Assembly: GCF_018499875.1 (NCBI RefSeq)
Contig: NZ_JAHBAY010000008.1
Location: 186,001-250,000, forward strand
DNA: 64,000 bases
DNA from: Kineosporia corallincola
Lineage (GTDB): Bacteria > Actinomycetota > Actinomycetes > Actinomycetales > Kineosporiaceae
Direction of reading: 5' to 3'
The translations under genes were made by a program, and so were the position numbers. Shown in pieces: positions 35,000 through 46,811 of this stretch. The stretch's first letter is position 1. Every line of letters starts with the position of its first letter. The notes under the pieces were generated by a model. That model worked only from the letters and a program-made list of their open reading frames with translations. It was not told where the DNA came from and did no database searches.

Positions 35000-35863
35000 C
35001 TAGTGCGGCGGCTCGCCCCAGGCCACGGCGACGGTGTCACGCACCAGCCGGGCCTGGGACCGGCCGGCCTTGGCGGCGTCCGAACGGAACGCCGGGTCGA
35101 GCGCGTTGGAGCCCATCGCCCGCCGGGTGTTGGCGTCGGGCGTCACCACGGCCGTGTGCACGTGCGGGCCGAGCCGCTCCAGCTGCGGGCCCACCCGCCC
35201 GCTGCGCCGCAGCGACGCGGTGAACGGCGCCAGCACCACCACCCGGCCGTAGCCCTGGGCCAGGTCGGCGTTGACCGACGAGCGCACCCCGCCGTCGATG
35301 TAGCGCCGGCCCCGGATCGTCACCGGGGGCCAGACCATCGGCACCGCACAGCTCGCGCCCACGGCGTCGACCAGCGGCACCCCGGACTCGTTGTCGAACA
35401 CCACGAACTCGCCGCTGGACGCGTCCACCGCGGTCACCTTGAACGGACGACGCGGCCAGGACCGATCGGTCAGCCGGCTCTCGATCACCTCGCGCCGGTC
35501 GCTCTCCGGCACGGTCTTCTTCGCCAGCGCCGCCCGGCCGATCCGCTGGCGGGCCTTTTCCTCGTTGCCCGGTGCCAGCCCGAGCAGGGCCCAGCGCAGC
35601 AGCGAGGCCTTGGGCAGGGTGGCCGAGAGCTCGCCCTCGGCGGCTTCGAGCTGACCGGCGTAGAGCCGTTCGATCGGGGTGCCCGAGCGCAGCTGCGCCC
35701 CGGCCACCGACCCCGCCGACGTGCCGATCACCAGGTCGGCGCCGGACAGGTCGACACCCAGCTCGGCCAGGCCGGCGATCATGCCCAGCTCCCAGGCGAT
35801 CCCGGTGATGCCACCCCCGGCCAGTACCAGGGCCCGCCGGTCGTCCTTCACCGCGATCTCCAC
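35000..35863 (-). CDS. Patatin-like phospholipase
   Basis: 287 residues. Oxyanion hole LAGGGITGIAWELG, nucleophile elbow GTSAGS (Ser near 50) and catalytic Asp in YIDGGVRS are all intact, so a working Ser-Asp lipase/acyl hydrolase is expected. No signal peptide, so cytosolic. First gene of the pair with the DksA-like gene. Start ATG 35863. Confidence 0.88.
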   Translation of the reverse strand: MEIAVKDDRRALVLAGGGITGIAWELGMIAGLAELGVDLSGADLVIGTSAGSVAGAQLRSGTPIERLYAGQLEAAEGELSATLPKASLLRWALLGLAPGNEEKARQRIGRAALAKKTVPESDRREVIESRLTDRSWPRRPFKVTAVDASSGEFVVFDNESGVPLVDAVGASCAVPMVWPPVTIRGRRYIDGGVRSSVNADLAQGYGRVVVLAPFTASLRRSGRVGPQLERLGPHVHTAVVTPDANTRRAMGSNALDPAFRSDAAKAGRSQARLVRDTVAVAWGEPPH

Positions 35864-36088
35864 CTCAGCCCGGGACGTGTTCGAAGGATCCCTGATTCTA
35901 GATCGGCCTTCGCGTGCGGTCAGCTGTGAAGTCCGCTCCGGGCGGGGCCGGCGAGGGCCGCCGTGCGGGCGCGCAGCTGTGCGGGTCCCCAGAAAACGTC
36001 ACGTTCAGACGTTCCCTGACGGCCGGGTTTTCCGGCCGGGTCAAGATGGCTGAACCACTGGTTCCGACGAGCTTTCCGAAGCCTTTTA

Positions 36089-36124
36089 CCGCCGGTTCCC
36101 GATATCAGCCACTCGAACCGGCGG
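36089..36124. other. Hairpin in the patatin - small protein gap
   Basis: Perfect 10-bp stem CCGCCGGTTC / GAACCGGCGG, 16-nt loop. 35864-36256 (393 bp) otherwise shows no gene; I tested it for a tRNA fold and found none. Confidence 0.5.
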
Positions 36125-36256
36125 ATGATCACAAGTGGCGGGATCCGGGCACGTCAGTATCGTGATCAACACCGGTTAAAAGTCCGGAAGGCCGGTTTCA
36201 ATCCCGCTTTTCCGGCGTTTCAAGCTCATGGACGGCACTGGAACTCGGAGGAAGAG

Positions 36257-36463
36257 ATGCGAATCCTGACAGTGGTGCTCGTGGTCTGGCTCCTCATCGG
36301 TGTTCTCGCCGCCGGGCAGCGTGGCTATTTCGACAGCGACAAGAACTCCGACGTCAGTTGCTCGGACGCCGGCACCGTCGCGGTCACGATCGTCGCCGGC
36401 CCGCTCAACTACATCGGCGCCAACCCCAAGGTCGACTGCAAGGTGCCCGAGCCGAGCAAGTGA
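36257..36463 (+). CDS. Small membrane/secreted protein, conserved hypothetical
   Basis: 68 residues. One N-terminal hydrophobic helix (ILTVVLVVWLLIGVLAAGQRGYF), two cysteines (SCSDAGT, VDCKVPEPSK) that could bridge outside, and the pattern TIVAGPLNYIGANPKVDCK, which I recall in small hypothetical proteins of streptomycetes. Strong Shine-Dalgarno GGAGGAAG (36247) fixes ATG 36257. Function unknown. Confidence 0.75.
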   Translation: MRILTVVLVVWLLIGVLAAGQRGYFDSDKNSDVSCSDAGTVAVTIVAGPLNYIGANPKVDCKVPEPSK

Positions 36464-36528
36464 CGCTCGGCGGGCCCGTCCGACCAGCGGGCGCAGCGAC
36501 CCGCGCCACGCTGGAACGGCAGGCTCAC

Positions 36529-36544
36529 GTCGTCCAAAATTGAC
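36529..36544 (+). repeat. 16-mer repeat GTCGTCCAAAATTGAC (copy 2)
   Basis: Intergenic, upstream of the PPOX gene. TTGACCCAGGTTCAA (36540-36554), an imperfect palindrome, overlaps its end and might be an operator for that gene. Confidence 0.7.
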
Positions 36545-36652
36545 CCAGGTTCAATGGCGGGCGGTGACCGAAACGATGCCAACAGTGAAGGGCATGGCCG
36601 AAACAGTGACGCAACTGGCGATGGTCGTTGCATTCCGGCAAGGTCGACCCGT

Positions 36653-37354
36653 ATGACGACCGAACCGAACTCGGCCAACGAGGTGGCGGCGGAAGATCAG
36701 CTGCCCACCTACACGAGGCGCAGCGACCAGACCAGGTACGACGCCCAGGCCATCAACTCGGCCCTGGACGAGGCGTTTCTGTGTCACACGGCGTACATCG
36801 ACAGCGGTGATCCGATCGTCGTGCCCACCCTGCATGCCCGGGTCGGCGAAGAACTGCTTCTGCGTGTCGGGCCGGAGTCGCGGCTGGCCGAGCTGGCCGC
36901 CTCCGGTGACGTCGCCCTGTGCGTCACCGTCACCCTGCTCGACGGGCTGGTGCTGGCCCGCGCCAAGGTCGACAACACGGTCAACTACCGGGCCATCGTG
37001 ATCCGCGGCACCGGCTCGCTGGTGAAGGACCCGCAGGCCAAGCTCGCCGGGCTGGACTCCATCGTCGAGCACCTGGTGGCCGGTCGGTCCAACCACTCCC
37101 GCCCGCCCACGCCGGAGGAGCTGGCCACCTTCGTGCTGATCAGCCTCCCGCTCGACGACGTGGCGCTGAAATCCCGCACCGGCCCCCCGCAAGACGCCGA
37201 AGGAGACCTGGCGCTGCATCACTGGGCCGGGGTGATCAGTGTGCGCAACGCGTACGGCCCGCCGTTCCCCGCGCCGGACCTGCCGTACGACCGGCAGGTA
37301 CCCGCTCAGCTGGCGAACTACAACCGTTCCGCGAAACCACAGGGTTACCGCTAG
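36653..37354 (+). CDS. Pyridoxamine 5'-phosphate oxidase family protein (NimA-like)
   Basis: 233 residues. FMN split-barrel: after TRRSDQTRYDAQAINSALDEAFLCHTAYID comes the flavin-binding strand-turn (VVPTLHARVGEELLLR) and VTLLDGLVLARAK, like 5-nitroimidazole reductase homologues. Likely a flavin or deazaflavin-linked reductase of unknown substrate. ATG 36653 gives the family N-terminus; only AAGG precedes it. Confidence 0.83.
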   Translation: MTTEPNSANEVAAEDQLPTYTRRSDQTRYDAQAINSALDEAFLCHTAYIDSGDPIVVPTLHARVGEELLLRVGPESRLAELAASGDVALCVTVTLLDGLVLARAKVDNTVNYRAIVIRGTGSLVKDPQAKLAGLDSIVEHLVAGRSNHSRPPTPEELATFVLISLPLDDVALKSRTGPPQDAEGDLALHHWAGVISVRNAYGPPFPAPDLPYDRQVPAQLANYNRSAKPQGYR

Positions 37355-37527
37355 CCCTCCACGAGCGGAACGTGTCGTTCGGTACGTACTCACGCTGGCG
37401 CCCGGCGGCGGATCGCACGCTAAAGTCTCGCGCGGAGGATTGCGACATCCCGGACAGTAGTCATTCGGGTGCGCACCGCTCGCACCGCTCGCCGCCACCC
37501 ATCGTGGTATTAGGAGGGATGCCCGCC

Positions 37528-38916
37528 GTGGACCTGCTCGCCGGCCTGCGCGAGATCGCCGGGGACACGCATGTCGTCACCGACCCGGAAGCGGTCGCGC
37601 CCTACGCGCAGGACTGGACCAGACGGTGGCACGGCAAACCCCTCGCGGTGGTGCGCCCGGCCACGGTGGCCCAGGTCTCGGCCGTGGTGCGGGCGTGCGC
37701 GGCGGCCGGGGTGGCAGTGGTTCCCCAGGGCGGCAACACCGGGCTCGTGGGTGCCGGCGTGCCCCAGGACGGCGAGGTGGTGCTGAGCCTGACCCGGCTC
37801 GACTCCGTCGGCCCCCTCGATCCGCTCGGCAAGACCCTGATGGCCGGTGCCGGGGCCACCCTGGCCCAGGTGCAGCGGGCCGCGAACAGCGCCGGTCTCG
37901 ACATCGGCCTGGACTTCTCCGCCCGCGACACCGCCACCGTCGGCGGGATCGCCGCCACCAACGCCGGCGGGGAACGGGTGATGCGCCACGGCGCCGCCCG
38001 CTTCCGCATCCGCGGCCTGGAGGCGGTGCTGGCCGACGGCTCGGTGGTGCGCCGGATGTCCGGCGTCTCCAAGGACAACACCGGCTACGACCTGGTGCAG
38101 CTGATGATCGGCAGCGAGGGCACGCTCGGCGTGATCACCGCCGTCCAGCTCGACCTGATCCGCCCGCACAAGATCGTCGGCACCGCCCTGGTCGCGGTCA
38201 GCACGGTCGACGACGCCCTGACCGTGCTGCGGGCCGTGCAGCGCGACTTCACCGGCCTGGAGGCCGCGGAGTTCTTCCACCACGACGGCCTCCAGCTGGT
38301 GCTCAAGCACGAGCGCCTGGCCCAGCCGTTCGACCGGCCGCACCCGCTGTACCTGCTCTTCGACCTGGCCGACGACGACGGCCGCGAGGGCGCCTTCGAC
38401 GAGCTCACCGAACTGCTCAACGACCTGGACTGCGTGCGGGACGTGGTGCAGGTGTCCACCGCGGCCGACCGCCGTCGGCTGTGGGAACTGCGTGAGCTCC
38501 AGACCGAGGCGGTCAGCGCCGAGGGCATCCCGGTCAAGCTCGACGTGGCCCTGCCGCTGAACCAGCTCTCCACCTTCGAGCGCCGGCTCGCGGCCGTGGT
38601 CCGATCGGTCGCCCGGCACGCCGTGCCGATCCTGTTCGGGCACATCGCCGAGGGCAACGTGCACGTCAACCTGCTGAACGCGCTGGACGAAGACGCCGAC
38701 GGCGCGGTCACCGAGGCGGTGCTCGACCTGGTCGCCGCGCTCGGCGGCAGTATCAGCGCCGAGCACGGCATCGGCCTGGCCAACCGGCGCTGGCTGCCGC
38801 TCACCCGGGGCTCGGCCGACCTGGCCGCGATGCGCGCGATCAAGCAGGCGCTCGACCCGGAGGGCACGCTGTCACCGGGCCGGATGCTGCCCGACCCGCT
38901 CGGGAACCGACGATAG
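37528..38916 (+). CDS. FAD-linked 2-hydroxyacid dehydrogenase (GlcD-like)
   Basis: 462 residues. PCMH-type FAD domain (VVRPATVAQVSAVVRAC, VVPQGGNTGLVGAG, TVGGIAATNAGG, GSEGTLGVITAV) and C-terminal cap with H-x-EGNVHVN and SAEHGIGLANRRWL. Oxidises a D-2-hydroxy acid such as D-lactate, glycolate or 2-hydroxyglutarate. GTG 37528 is preferred over ATG 37519: GGAGG ends at 37517, too near the ATG but well placed for the GTG. Stands alone. Confidence 0.9.
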   Translation: MDLLAGLREIAGDTHVVTDPEAVAPYAQDWTRRWHGKPLAVVRPATVAQVSAVVRACAAAGVAVVPQGGNTGLVGAGVPQDGEVVLSLTRLDSVGPLDPLGKTLMAGAGATLAQVQRAANSAGLDIGLDFSARDTATVGGIAATNAGGERVMRHGAARFRIRGLEAVLADGSVVRRMSGVSKDNTGYDLVQLMIGSEGTLGVITAVQLDLIRPHKIVGTALVAVSTVDDALTVLRAVQRDFTGLEAAEFFHHDGLQLVLKHERLAQPFDRPHPLYLLFDLADDDGREGAFDELTELLNDLDCVRDVVQVSTAADRRRLWELRELQTEAVSAEGIPVKLDVALPLNQLSTFERRLAAVVRSVARHAVPILFGHIAEGNVHVNLLNALDEDADGAVTEAVLDLVAALGGSISAEHGIGLANRRWLPLTRGSADLAAMRAIKQALDPEGTLSPGRMLPDPLGNRR

Positions 38917-38937
38917 GCGTGGCCTGACCGGTCGGTC

Positions 38938-39447
38938 TCAGAACAGCGTGTCGTCGCGCTGTTCCAGGTCGAGCAGGTAGCGCTTGCGGTCCAGCCCGCC
39001 GCCGTAGCCGGTGAGTGAACCGTTCGCGCCGATCACCCGGTGACAGGGCACGATGATCGAGATCGGGTTGGAGCCGTTGGCCAGGCCCACCGCGCGGGAC
39101 GCGCCCGGCACCAGACCGAGCTGTGCGGCGATCGCGCCGTACGAGGCGGTGCGGCCGTAACCGATGTGGGTGAGCCGTTCCCACACGCTGAGCTGGAACG
39201 TGGTGCCGGCCGGGCGCAACGGCAGGTCGAACTCGGTGCGCCCGCCGGCGAAGTACTCCACCAGCTGGGCCCGGGTGGCGGCGATCACCGGCTCGTCATC
39301 GGCCTGCACGCCCTTCTCCCGCACCGCGACCCACTCCTGGTCGGACGACTTGTGTGGCCGGAAGAACAGCCCGGTGAGCGCACCCGCCTCGCTGATCAGG
39401 AGCAGGTCGTCGACCGGGCTGGGCAGGATCGACCAGCTGATGGGCAT
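38938..39447 (-). CDS. ogt: Methylated-DNA-protein cysteine methyltransferase
   Basis: 169 residues. Active-site motif [29 protein letters not shown] is intact; helix-turn-helix [15 protein letters not shown] and arginine finger present. Removes O6-alkyl from guanine, one-time use. Convergent with the FAD dehydrogenase, divergent from pxpA. Confidence 0.95.
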   Translation of the reverse strand: MPISWSILPSPVDDLLLISEAGALTGLFFRPHKSSDQEWVAVREKGVQADDEPVIAATRAQLVEYFAGGRTEFDLPLRPAGTTFQLSVWERLTHIGYGRTASYGAIAAQLGLVPGASRAVGLANGSNPISIIVPCHRVIGANGSLTGYGGGLDRKRYLLDLEQRDDTLF

Positions 39448-39501
39448 CCCCCGAGACTACGGCGCGCACCCGGGCGCACGCTGGCGGAAATGCGACATCA
39501 A

Positions 39502-39519
39502 GTGATCACAGGTGACCAC
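39502..39519. promoter_or_regulatory. Tandem 8-mers between ogt and pxpA
   Basis: GTGATCAC (39502-39509) and GTGACCAC (39512-39519) are spaced one helical turn apart in the 113-bp divergent region. A regulator site is possible; no family assigned. Confidence 0.4.
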
Positions 39520-39560
39520 AGCATCTCGTCATGAAACATCCAGAGTCCTGGGCCAGAATC

Positions 39561-40337
39561 ATGGTCGTGCCGGTCATCGATCTGAACGCCGATCTGGGTG
39601 AGTCGTTCGGCCGCTGGACGCTCGGCGACGACGCGTCGCTGATCGAGGTGATCAGCAGCGCCAACGTCGCCTGCGGGTTCCATGCCGGTGACCCCTCCAC
39701 ACTGCGGCGGAGTTGTCAGCTGGCGGTGGGGGCCGGGGTGGCGATCGGGGCTCAGGTGGCCTACCGCGACCTGGCCGGTTTCGGCCGGCGGTTCATCGAC
39801 GTGGCACCCGGCGAACTACGGGACGACGTGCTGTACCAGCTCGGCGCGCTCGACGGGTTCGCCAGGACCGCGGGTGGCCGCGTCACCTACCTCAAACCGC
39901 ACGGTGCCCTGTACCACGCCGTGGTGGGCAACGAGGGGCAGGCGAAGGCGGTCGTGGACGCCGTCCACAGTTTCGACCCGACCCTGGCCGTGCTCGGCCA
40001 GCCGGGTTCGCTGCTGCTGAAAGAGGCTGCGGCAGCAGGGTTGCGGGCAGTGCCGGAGGCGTTCGCCGACCGGCAGTACACCGCGGACGGCGGCCTGCTC
40101 TCCCGGTCGCTGCCCGGCGCCGTGCTCACCGACGAGGCCGTCATCGCCGAGCAGGTACGGCGGCTGGTGACCGGTGAGGGTGTGGTGGCCGACGACGGCA
40201 GCATCGTCCCGGTGACGGCCGAGTCGATCTGCGTGCACGGTGACACCCCGGGCGCGGTGCGGATCGCGCGGGTGGTGCGCGACACCGTCGAGGCCTCCGC
40301 GAGCGGTGTGCGGGCCTTCACGAATGTCTCATCATGA
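39561..40337 (+). CDS. pxpA: 5-oxoprolinase subunit PxpA (LamB/YcsF)
   Basis: 258 residues. [11 protein letters not shown] start, [33 protein letters not shown] and [12 protein letters not shown] are family hallmarks. Works with PxpB and PxpC to open 5-oxoproline with ATP; neither partner is in the window, so this copy is an orphan here. Start ATG 39561; ATG 39531 is also in frame and no Shine-Dalgarno decides. Confidence 0.92.
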   Translation: MVVPVIDLNADLGESFGRWTLGDDASLIEVISSANVACGFHAGDPSTLRRSCQLAVGAGVAIGAQVAYRDLAGFGRRFIDVAPGELRDDVLYQLGALDGFARTAGGRVTYLKPHGALYHAVVGNEGQAKAVVDAVHSFDPTLAVLGQPGSLLLKEAAAAGLRAVPEAFADRQYTADGGLLSRSLPGAVLTDEAVIAEQVRRLVTGEGVVADDGSIVPVTAESICVHGDTPGAVRIARVVRDTVEASASGVRAFTNVSS

Positions 40338-40578
40338 CCCCACCTGATCGCGGTGGGATCGTGCCACCGGCCGAGGGGATGACCCAATCCTCGTCAGGTC
40401 CGGTGATCTACCGACCCAGGCCGGTCACCCGGCGAATATGAACGATGACTATGTGTAGAGTGATCGCGCTGTCGAGGGGACGGCGTCTGCGGTGTGGGCC
40501 GGGGGGCCCATGGGATCGGCACCGCCGACGTCGCGCCAGCTCAGCGGGCACGGCCGGCGCCCACGACGGGCGTCGCGC

Positions 40579-40631
40579 CGCTGACCGGCGCACCACCAAT
40601 GTCGGGGGACCGGTTGGTGCGCCGGTCAGCG
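40579..40631. promoter_or_regulatory. Strong hairpin upstream of lycopene cyclase
   Basis: 17-bp perfect stem (GCTGACCGGCGCACCA core / TGGTGCGCCGGTCAGC) around a 19-nt loop, 53 bp before GTG 40684. It could be a leader structure of the cyclase mRNA. No gene is seen in 40338-40683. Confidence 0.65.
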
Positions 40632-40683
40632 CTCGCTGGCTCGGACCATCCTCAGTGCCACGCTCCGACGGATCGGATCAGCT

Positions 40684-41946
40684 GTGACAGCCACTCCTGC
40701 CCCAACCTTCGAGAACCGCCGGGATGTCCTGGTGAACAAGACGAATCACGGCGCTGGGCGCCTGGTGGACGTGGCGGTCGTCGGTGGTGGCGGCGCCGGG
40801 CTGAGCCTGGTGCTGGCCCTCGACCACGCCGCCCGCGTCAGCGGCCGCAGGCCCCCCTCGATCGCCCTCGTCGACCCGGTGCGCCGTTCCGGTCAGGACC
40901 GCACCTGGTGCTGGTGGGCGCCCGTCGACGGGCAGCCGGCCTGGATCGCACCCCTCATCGCCCACACCTGGCCGACGATGAGAATGGTGGACGGCGAAGG
41001 GGCCGCGCAGACCTACGACCTGGCTCCGCTGCGCTACCAGATGTTGCGCTCCGCAGACCTCTACGCCGCGGCCGACGCCGCGCTGGAGCGCCTGGGCGCG
41101 ATCCGGATCACCGCCGCCGCAGACAGCGTCACCGACGGAATGCCGCACGCCGTGGTGCGGGCCGGCGGCGAAAGAATCATGGCAGGATGGGTTTTCGACT
41201 CCCGGCCGACCGCCCCGTCGAGTCCGGGGTCCACCTCGATGCTCCAGCACTTCCGCGGCTGGACGGTGCGTTTCCCGCAGGGATCACCCCCGCTCGACGA
41301 GAACGTGGCCACCCTGATGGATTTCAGCGTGCCGCAGCCCGGGCGCGGCGTGGCCTTCGCCTACTGCCTGCCGCTGTCCGCCGACCGGGCCCTGGTCGAA
41401 TACACCGAATTCAGCCCGTCCGTGCTGGATTCCGGTCGCTACGACGAGGCGCTGCGGGCCTATCTGCGCAGCACCTGGGGTGACCTGCCCTACACGGTCG
41501 AGGCGGTGGAAGACGGCGTGATCCCGATGACCGACGCCACCTTCGCCCGGCGCACCGGTGACCGGCTGTTCCGGCTGGGCACCGCCGGCGGCGCCACCAG
41601 GGCCTCCACCGGCTACACCTTCTCGGCCATGCAGCGCCAGGCCGCGCAGATCGCCGAGCTGCTGCTCGACGAACGGCTGCCGCTGCCGCCGCGCCCCTAC
41701 CCGCTGCGCCACCGCTGGATGGACGCCGTGCTGCTGCGCGCGCTCGACCGCGGCTACGTGGACGGACCCCGGCTTTTCGCAGGGCTTTTCGCCGACCACC
41801 CGAGCGATCGGGTGGTGCGGTTCCTGGACGGCACCAGCACCCCCGCCGACGAGCTGGCGATCATGGGTTCCACGCCGACCCCGGCGATGATGCGCTCCGC
41901 CCTGGAAGACGCCACCGCGAGGCTGGGCCGGCTCCTGCGGGTGTGA
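40684..41946 (+). CDS. crtY: Lycopene cyclase family protein
   Basis: 420 residues. FAD/NAD-binding start VDVAVVGGGGAGLSLVLAL, then DRTWCWWAP and family patterns FDSRP, GWTVRFPQG, YTEFSPS, GTAGGATRASTGYTFSAMQRQA. Cyclises the ends of lycopene to beta-rings in the CrtY/L family. Other carotenoid genes are not in the window. Start GTG 40684 has no clear ribosome site; an internal start is possible. Confidence 0.85.
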   Translation: MTATPAPTFENRRDVLVNKTNHGAGRLVDVAVVGGGGAGLSLVLALDHAARVSGRRPPSIALVDPVRRSGQDRTWCWWAPVDGQPAWIAPLIAHTWPTMRMVDGEGAAQTYDLAPLRYQMLRSADLYAAADAALERLGAIRITAAADSVTDGMPHAVVRAGGERIMAGWVFDSRPTAPSSPGSTSMLQHFRGWTVRFPQGSPPLDENVATLMDFSVPQPGRGVAFAYCLPLSADRALVEYTEFSPSVLDSGRYDEALRAYLRSTWGDLPYTVEAVEDGVIPMTDATFARRTGDRLFRLGTAGGATRASTGYTFSAMQRQAAQIAELLLDERLPLPPRPYPLRHRWMDAVLLRALDRGYVDGPRLFAGLFADHPSDRVVRFLDGTSTPADELAIMGSTPTPAMMRSALEDATARLGRLLRV

Positions 41947-42090
41947 CCATCCGGTGATCACCTGAGGTGCCTCTACTTCTTTTCCCATGGCAGAGTCGGT
42001 GCCGGCAGCAGCTATCGCAGCACCGGGGGTCCCGCGTCGTCGAACCATGCGGGAAGTGTTCCGGTAAGCCGACTTTGGGGAAGTCACACG

Positions 42091-43797
42091 ATGCACTCTC
42101 GGACCCTCCGGCGTGCCGGAACCGGTGTCCTGATCTGCGCGCTCGCGAGCGGCCTCCTGCTGATCCTCAGCAGTGAGGCAGGGGCTCAGCCGCTCGCGGA
42201 CGCAGAGGAACCGCTCAGTCAGAAGGCGGCGGCAGCCGTCAGCAGTTACGACAGTCAGAAGCTGAAATGGCAGCCCTGCCTCAGCCGGGCGGAGATCCCC
42301 GGCCTGCCGCAGGGCTACTACCGGCTTCAGTGCGCCACCATGTTCGCCCCGCTCAACTGGGACGTTCCGCAGTCCGGCCCGCCGATCCGGATCCGGGTCA
42401 GCCGCCTGGCGAGCACCGCCGAGGGCGAGCACGACATGCTCTTCACCAATCCGGGCGGCCCGGGTGGCGAGGGCGTCGATCTGCCCCTGCTGATGGTCAG
42501 CGCGAACCGCAAGAAACTCATGGCCTCGCAGGACATCTACGGCATGGACGTGCGCGGCACCGGTGGGTCGAGCAATCTGACCTGCGGGGGCGTGCAGAAC
42601 CCGGGCATCGACCCCCGGGTGCGGTCCGAGGCCAACCTGACCCTGATGCTCGACGCGTCGGCGCTGTCCGCGCAGGCCTGCGACGTGGCCGGGCGGGACC
42701 TGCGCCAGTACGTGACCACCCGGCAGACCGTGCACGACGTGGACCTGCTGCGCCGGATCGTCGGGCAGGAGAAGGTGAACTGGCTGGGCTACTCCGCCGG
42801 CACCTGGATGGGCGCGCACTACGCCACGCTGTTCCCGGAGCGGGCCGGCCGGATGGTGTTCGACTCGAACGTGCTGTTCACCCGCAGCTGGGAAGACGCT
42901 TTCGCGCTCCAGCCCAGGGGTTTCGAGCGGCGCTTCGAGTCGGACTTCGCGCCCTGGGTGGCCCGGCACCACAGTGAGTACCGGCTGGGCGCCACCCCGG
43001 AGGCGGTGATCCGCAGTTACGAGCGCCTGCGGGCGGCGATGACGCCGGACACGCCGGTGGAAGACGCCGTCACCCTGGACAACGTGATCGCCGGAACGAT
43101 GTACGCCAAGGCCATGTTCCCCGACGCCGCAGCCGCGCTGACCGAGCTCAAGGGCTTCCTGAAGGCCCAGGGCAGTGGCCGGTTCCGCACCGCGCAGCGG
43201 CGCGCGGCGGCGGTGGAACAGCGGGTGGCCGCGATCGGCCGGGACCGGCTGCGGCCCTTCTCCGCCGACGCGAACAGCGCCGTGTTCCTGGCCATCACCT
43301 GCCAGGACACGCCCTGGTCGGCGAACCGCGACTCGCTGATCACCTCGTCGTACGAGGCCGGCCGGCAGTACCCGTTGATCGGCTGGTCCACGATCATCCA
43401 GCCCTGCGCCTTCTGGAACCGCACCGGTGACGCCGGACTGGCCCGGCCCACCGGGCACGGCCTGCCGCCGGTGCTCATGGTCCAGTCCGAGCACGACCCG
43501 GCCACGCCGATCGAGGGCGCCCGCACGGCCGCCGCGGAGTTCGCCGGTGCCCGGCTGCTGACCGTCACGGGTGAGGGCGATCACGGGCTCTACGCCGGCG
43601 GCAACAAGTGCGTCGACAAGAGCGTGGACTCGTTCGTCATCGACGGCCGGCTTCCGGCCGAGGGCACTACCTGCAAGGGTACGGCGATGCCCGGCGCCGA
43701 CCTGCACACGATGCGGGCCACCGGGTTGCCCGTGAAGGCGACCAACCCGTTGCTGGCACTGCGCCAGATCAGTTCACTGGTGGGATCTTTCAACTGA
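42091..43797 (+). CDS. Secreted S33-type tripeptidyl aminopeptidase-like hydrolase
   Basis: 568 residues with a signal peptide (residues 1-32). Alpha/beta hydrolase with the oxyanion part NPGGPGGEG, nucleophile GYSAGTW (Ser), VQSEHDPATP (Asp) and GEGDHGLYAGG (His), plus the TAP-like C-terminal cap. In Streptomyces such enzymes cut tripeptides from secreted proteins; the exact target here is unknown. A terminator hairpin follows. Confidence 0.9.
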   Translation: MHSRTLRRAGTGVLICALASGLLLILSSEAGAQPLADAEEPLSQKAAAAVSSYDSQKLKWQPCLSRAEIPGLPQGYYRLQCATMFAPLNWDVPQSGPPIRIRVSRLASTAEGEHDMLFTNPGGPGGEGVDLPLLMVSANRKKLMASQDIYGMDVRGTGGSSNLTCGGVQNPGIDPRVRSEANLTLMLDASALSAQACDVAGRDLRQYVTTRQTVHDVDLLRRIVGQEKVNWLGYSAGTWMGAHYATLFPERAGRMVFDSNVLFTRSWEDAFALQPRGFERRFESDFAPWVARHHSEYRLGATPEAVIRSYERLRAAMTPDTPVEDAVTLDNVIAGTMYAKAMFPDAAAALTELKGFLKAQGSGRFRTAQRRAAAVEQRVAAIGRDRLRPFSADANSAVFLAITCQDTPWSANRDSLITSSYEAGRQYPLIGWSTIIQPCAFWNRTGDAGLARPTGHGLPPVLMVQSEHDPATPIEGARTAAAEFAGARLLTVTGEGDHGLYAGGNKCVDKSVDSFVIDGRLPAEGTTCKGTAMPGADLHTMRATGLPVKATNPLLALRQISSLVGSFN

Positions 43798-43807
43798 GGA
43801 CGACGAT

Positions 43808-43835
43808 GGGCCCCGGACCGTCCGGCCCGGGGCCC
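43808..43835. terminator. Terminator between peptidase and copA
   Basis: 9-bp stem GGGCCCCGG / CCGGGGCCC with a 10-nt loop, directly after the peptidase stop and facing the end of copA. Confidence 0.7.
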
Positions 43836-43849
43836 GTCTCCTGGGGCAG

Positions 43850-46027
<2,178 letters not shown>

Positions 46028-46028
46028 G

Positions 46029-46250
46029 TCACGGCCTCGGGGCGAGCTCGTAACCGGCTTCGTCGACAGCCGCGGCCACCGCGGACGGGTCGAGGTCGGA
46101 ATCACTGGTGATGGTGACCGGGGTGACGCCTTCGGGGTGCAGATCGACCGCGACCGCGGTGACACCAGGAATGGCCGACAGCTCCGAGGTGACCGCCGAA
46201 ACGCAGTGTCCGCAGGTCATTCCGGTGACGTCGATGGTGGTGGTGCTCAT
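46029..46250 (-). CDS. copZ: Copper chaperone (HMA domain)
   Basis: 73 residues. Single ferredoxin-like HMA domain with [13 protein letters not shown]; hands Cu(I) to the CopA pump. Sits between csoR and copA with short gaps. Confidence 0.95.
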   Translation of the reverse strand: MSTTTIDVTGMTCGHCVSAVTSELSAIPGVTAVAVDLHPEGVTPVTITSDSDLDPSAVAAAVDEAGYELAPRP

Positions 46251-46282
46251 GGCGTGAGCTCTCCTCGTGTAGGTGGACCGGT

Positions 46283-46564
46283 CTAGCTGCGCACCAGCCG
46301 GGCGATGGCGTCGGCGGCCTCGGTGATCTTCGCCTTGGCCTCCGCGTCGCCCTGCCGTGCGGCCTCGACGACGCAGTGGGACATGTGGTCTTCGAGAAGC
46401 CCCAGGCTGACCGCCTGGAGAGCCTTGGTGACGGCCGCGACCTGCGTCAGAACGTCGATGCAGTACGTGTCTTCGTCAACCATGCGCTGCAACCCGCGCA
46501 CCTGGCCCTCGATCCGGCGCAGCCGCTTGAGGTAGTCCTCTTTGGTGCCGCTGTAACCAGCCAT
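46283..46564 (-). CDS. csoR: Copper-sensing repressor CsoR
   Basis: 93 residues, all-helical CsoR/RcnR family (YLKRLRRIEGQVRGLQRMVDEDTYCIDVLTQ). The Cu(I) ligands are all there: Cys in TYCIDV, His and Cys in DHMSHCV. It represses its own operon and lets go on copper binding. The matching operator lies 27 bp upstream. Confidence 0.95.
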   Translation of the reverse strand: MAGYSGTKEDYLKRLRRIEGQVRGLQRMVDEDTYCIDVLTQVAAVTKALQAVSLGLLEDHMSHCVVEAARQGDAEAKAKITEAADAIARLVRS

Positions 46565-46590
46565 GTCATCTGTCCCTTCCGACGAAACCC

Positions 46591-46606
46591 TACCCCCCTA
46601 GGGTAT
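46591..46606 (-). promoter_or_regulatory. CsoR operator
   Basis: Minus strand ATACCCTAGGGGGGTA fits the CsoR-box form ATACCC-TA-GGGGGTAT known from copper operons. Position just before csoR implies autoregulation. Confidence 0.82.
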
Positions 46607-46811
46607 GCGTCGAGTGTAAGCACCTACCCACCGGAGGTATTCCACCGCGCCGGGAAATGACGACCGACGACCCCAGGAAACGGTGACCAACGGACCGGTG
46701 AGGCAGGGCCCTTCGCCGCCCCGGGATGCCGCACTCGCGGCCGCCATCGGCACTGACCTGGTCTCCGTCGCCACCGACCGTCCCCTGCGGTGAGCGGTCC
46801 GGCAAACGACG

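Noticed and set aside
36040-36215. tRNA-like GGTTC/GAACC and GGTTTCAATCCC patches
   Set aside because: No acceptor, D or anticodon stems can be drawn around them on either strand.
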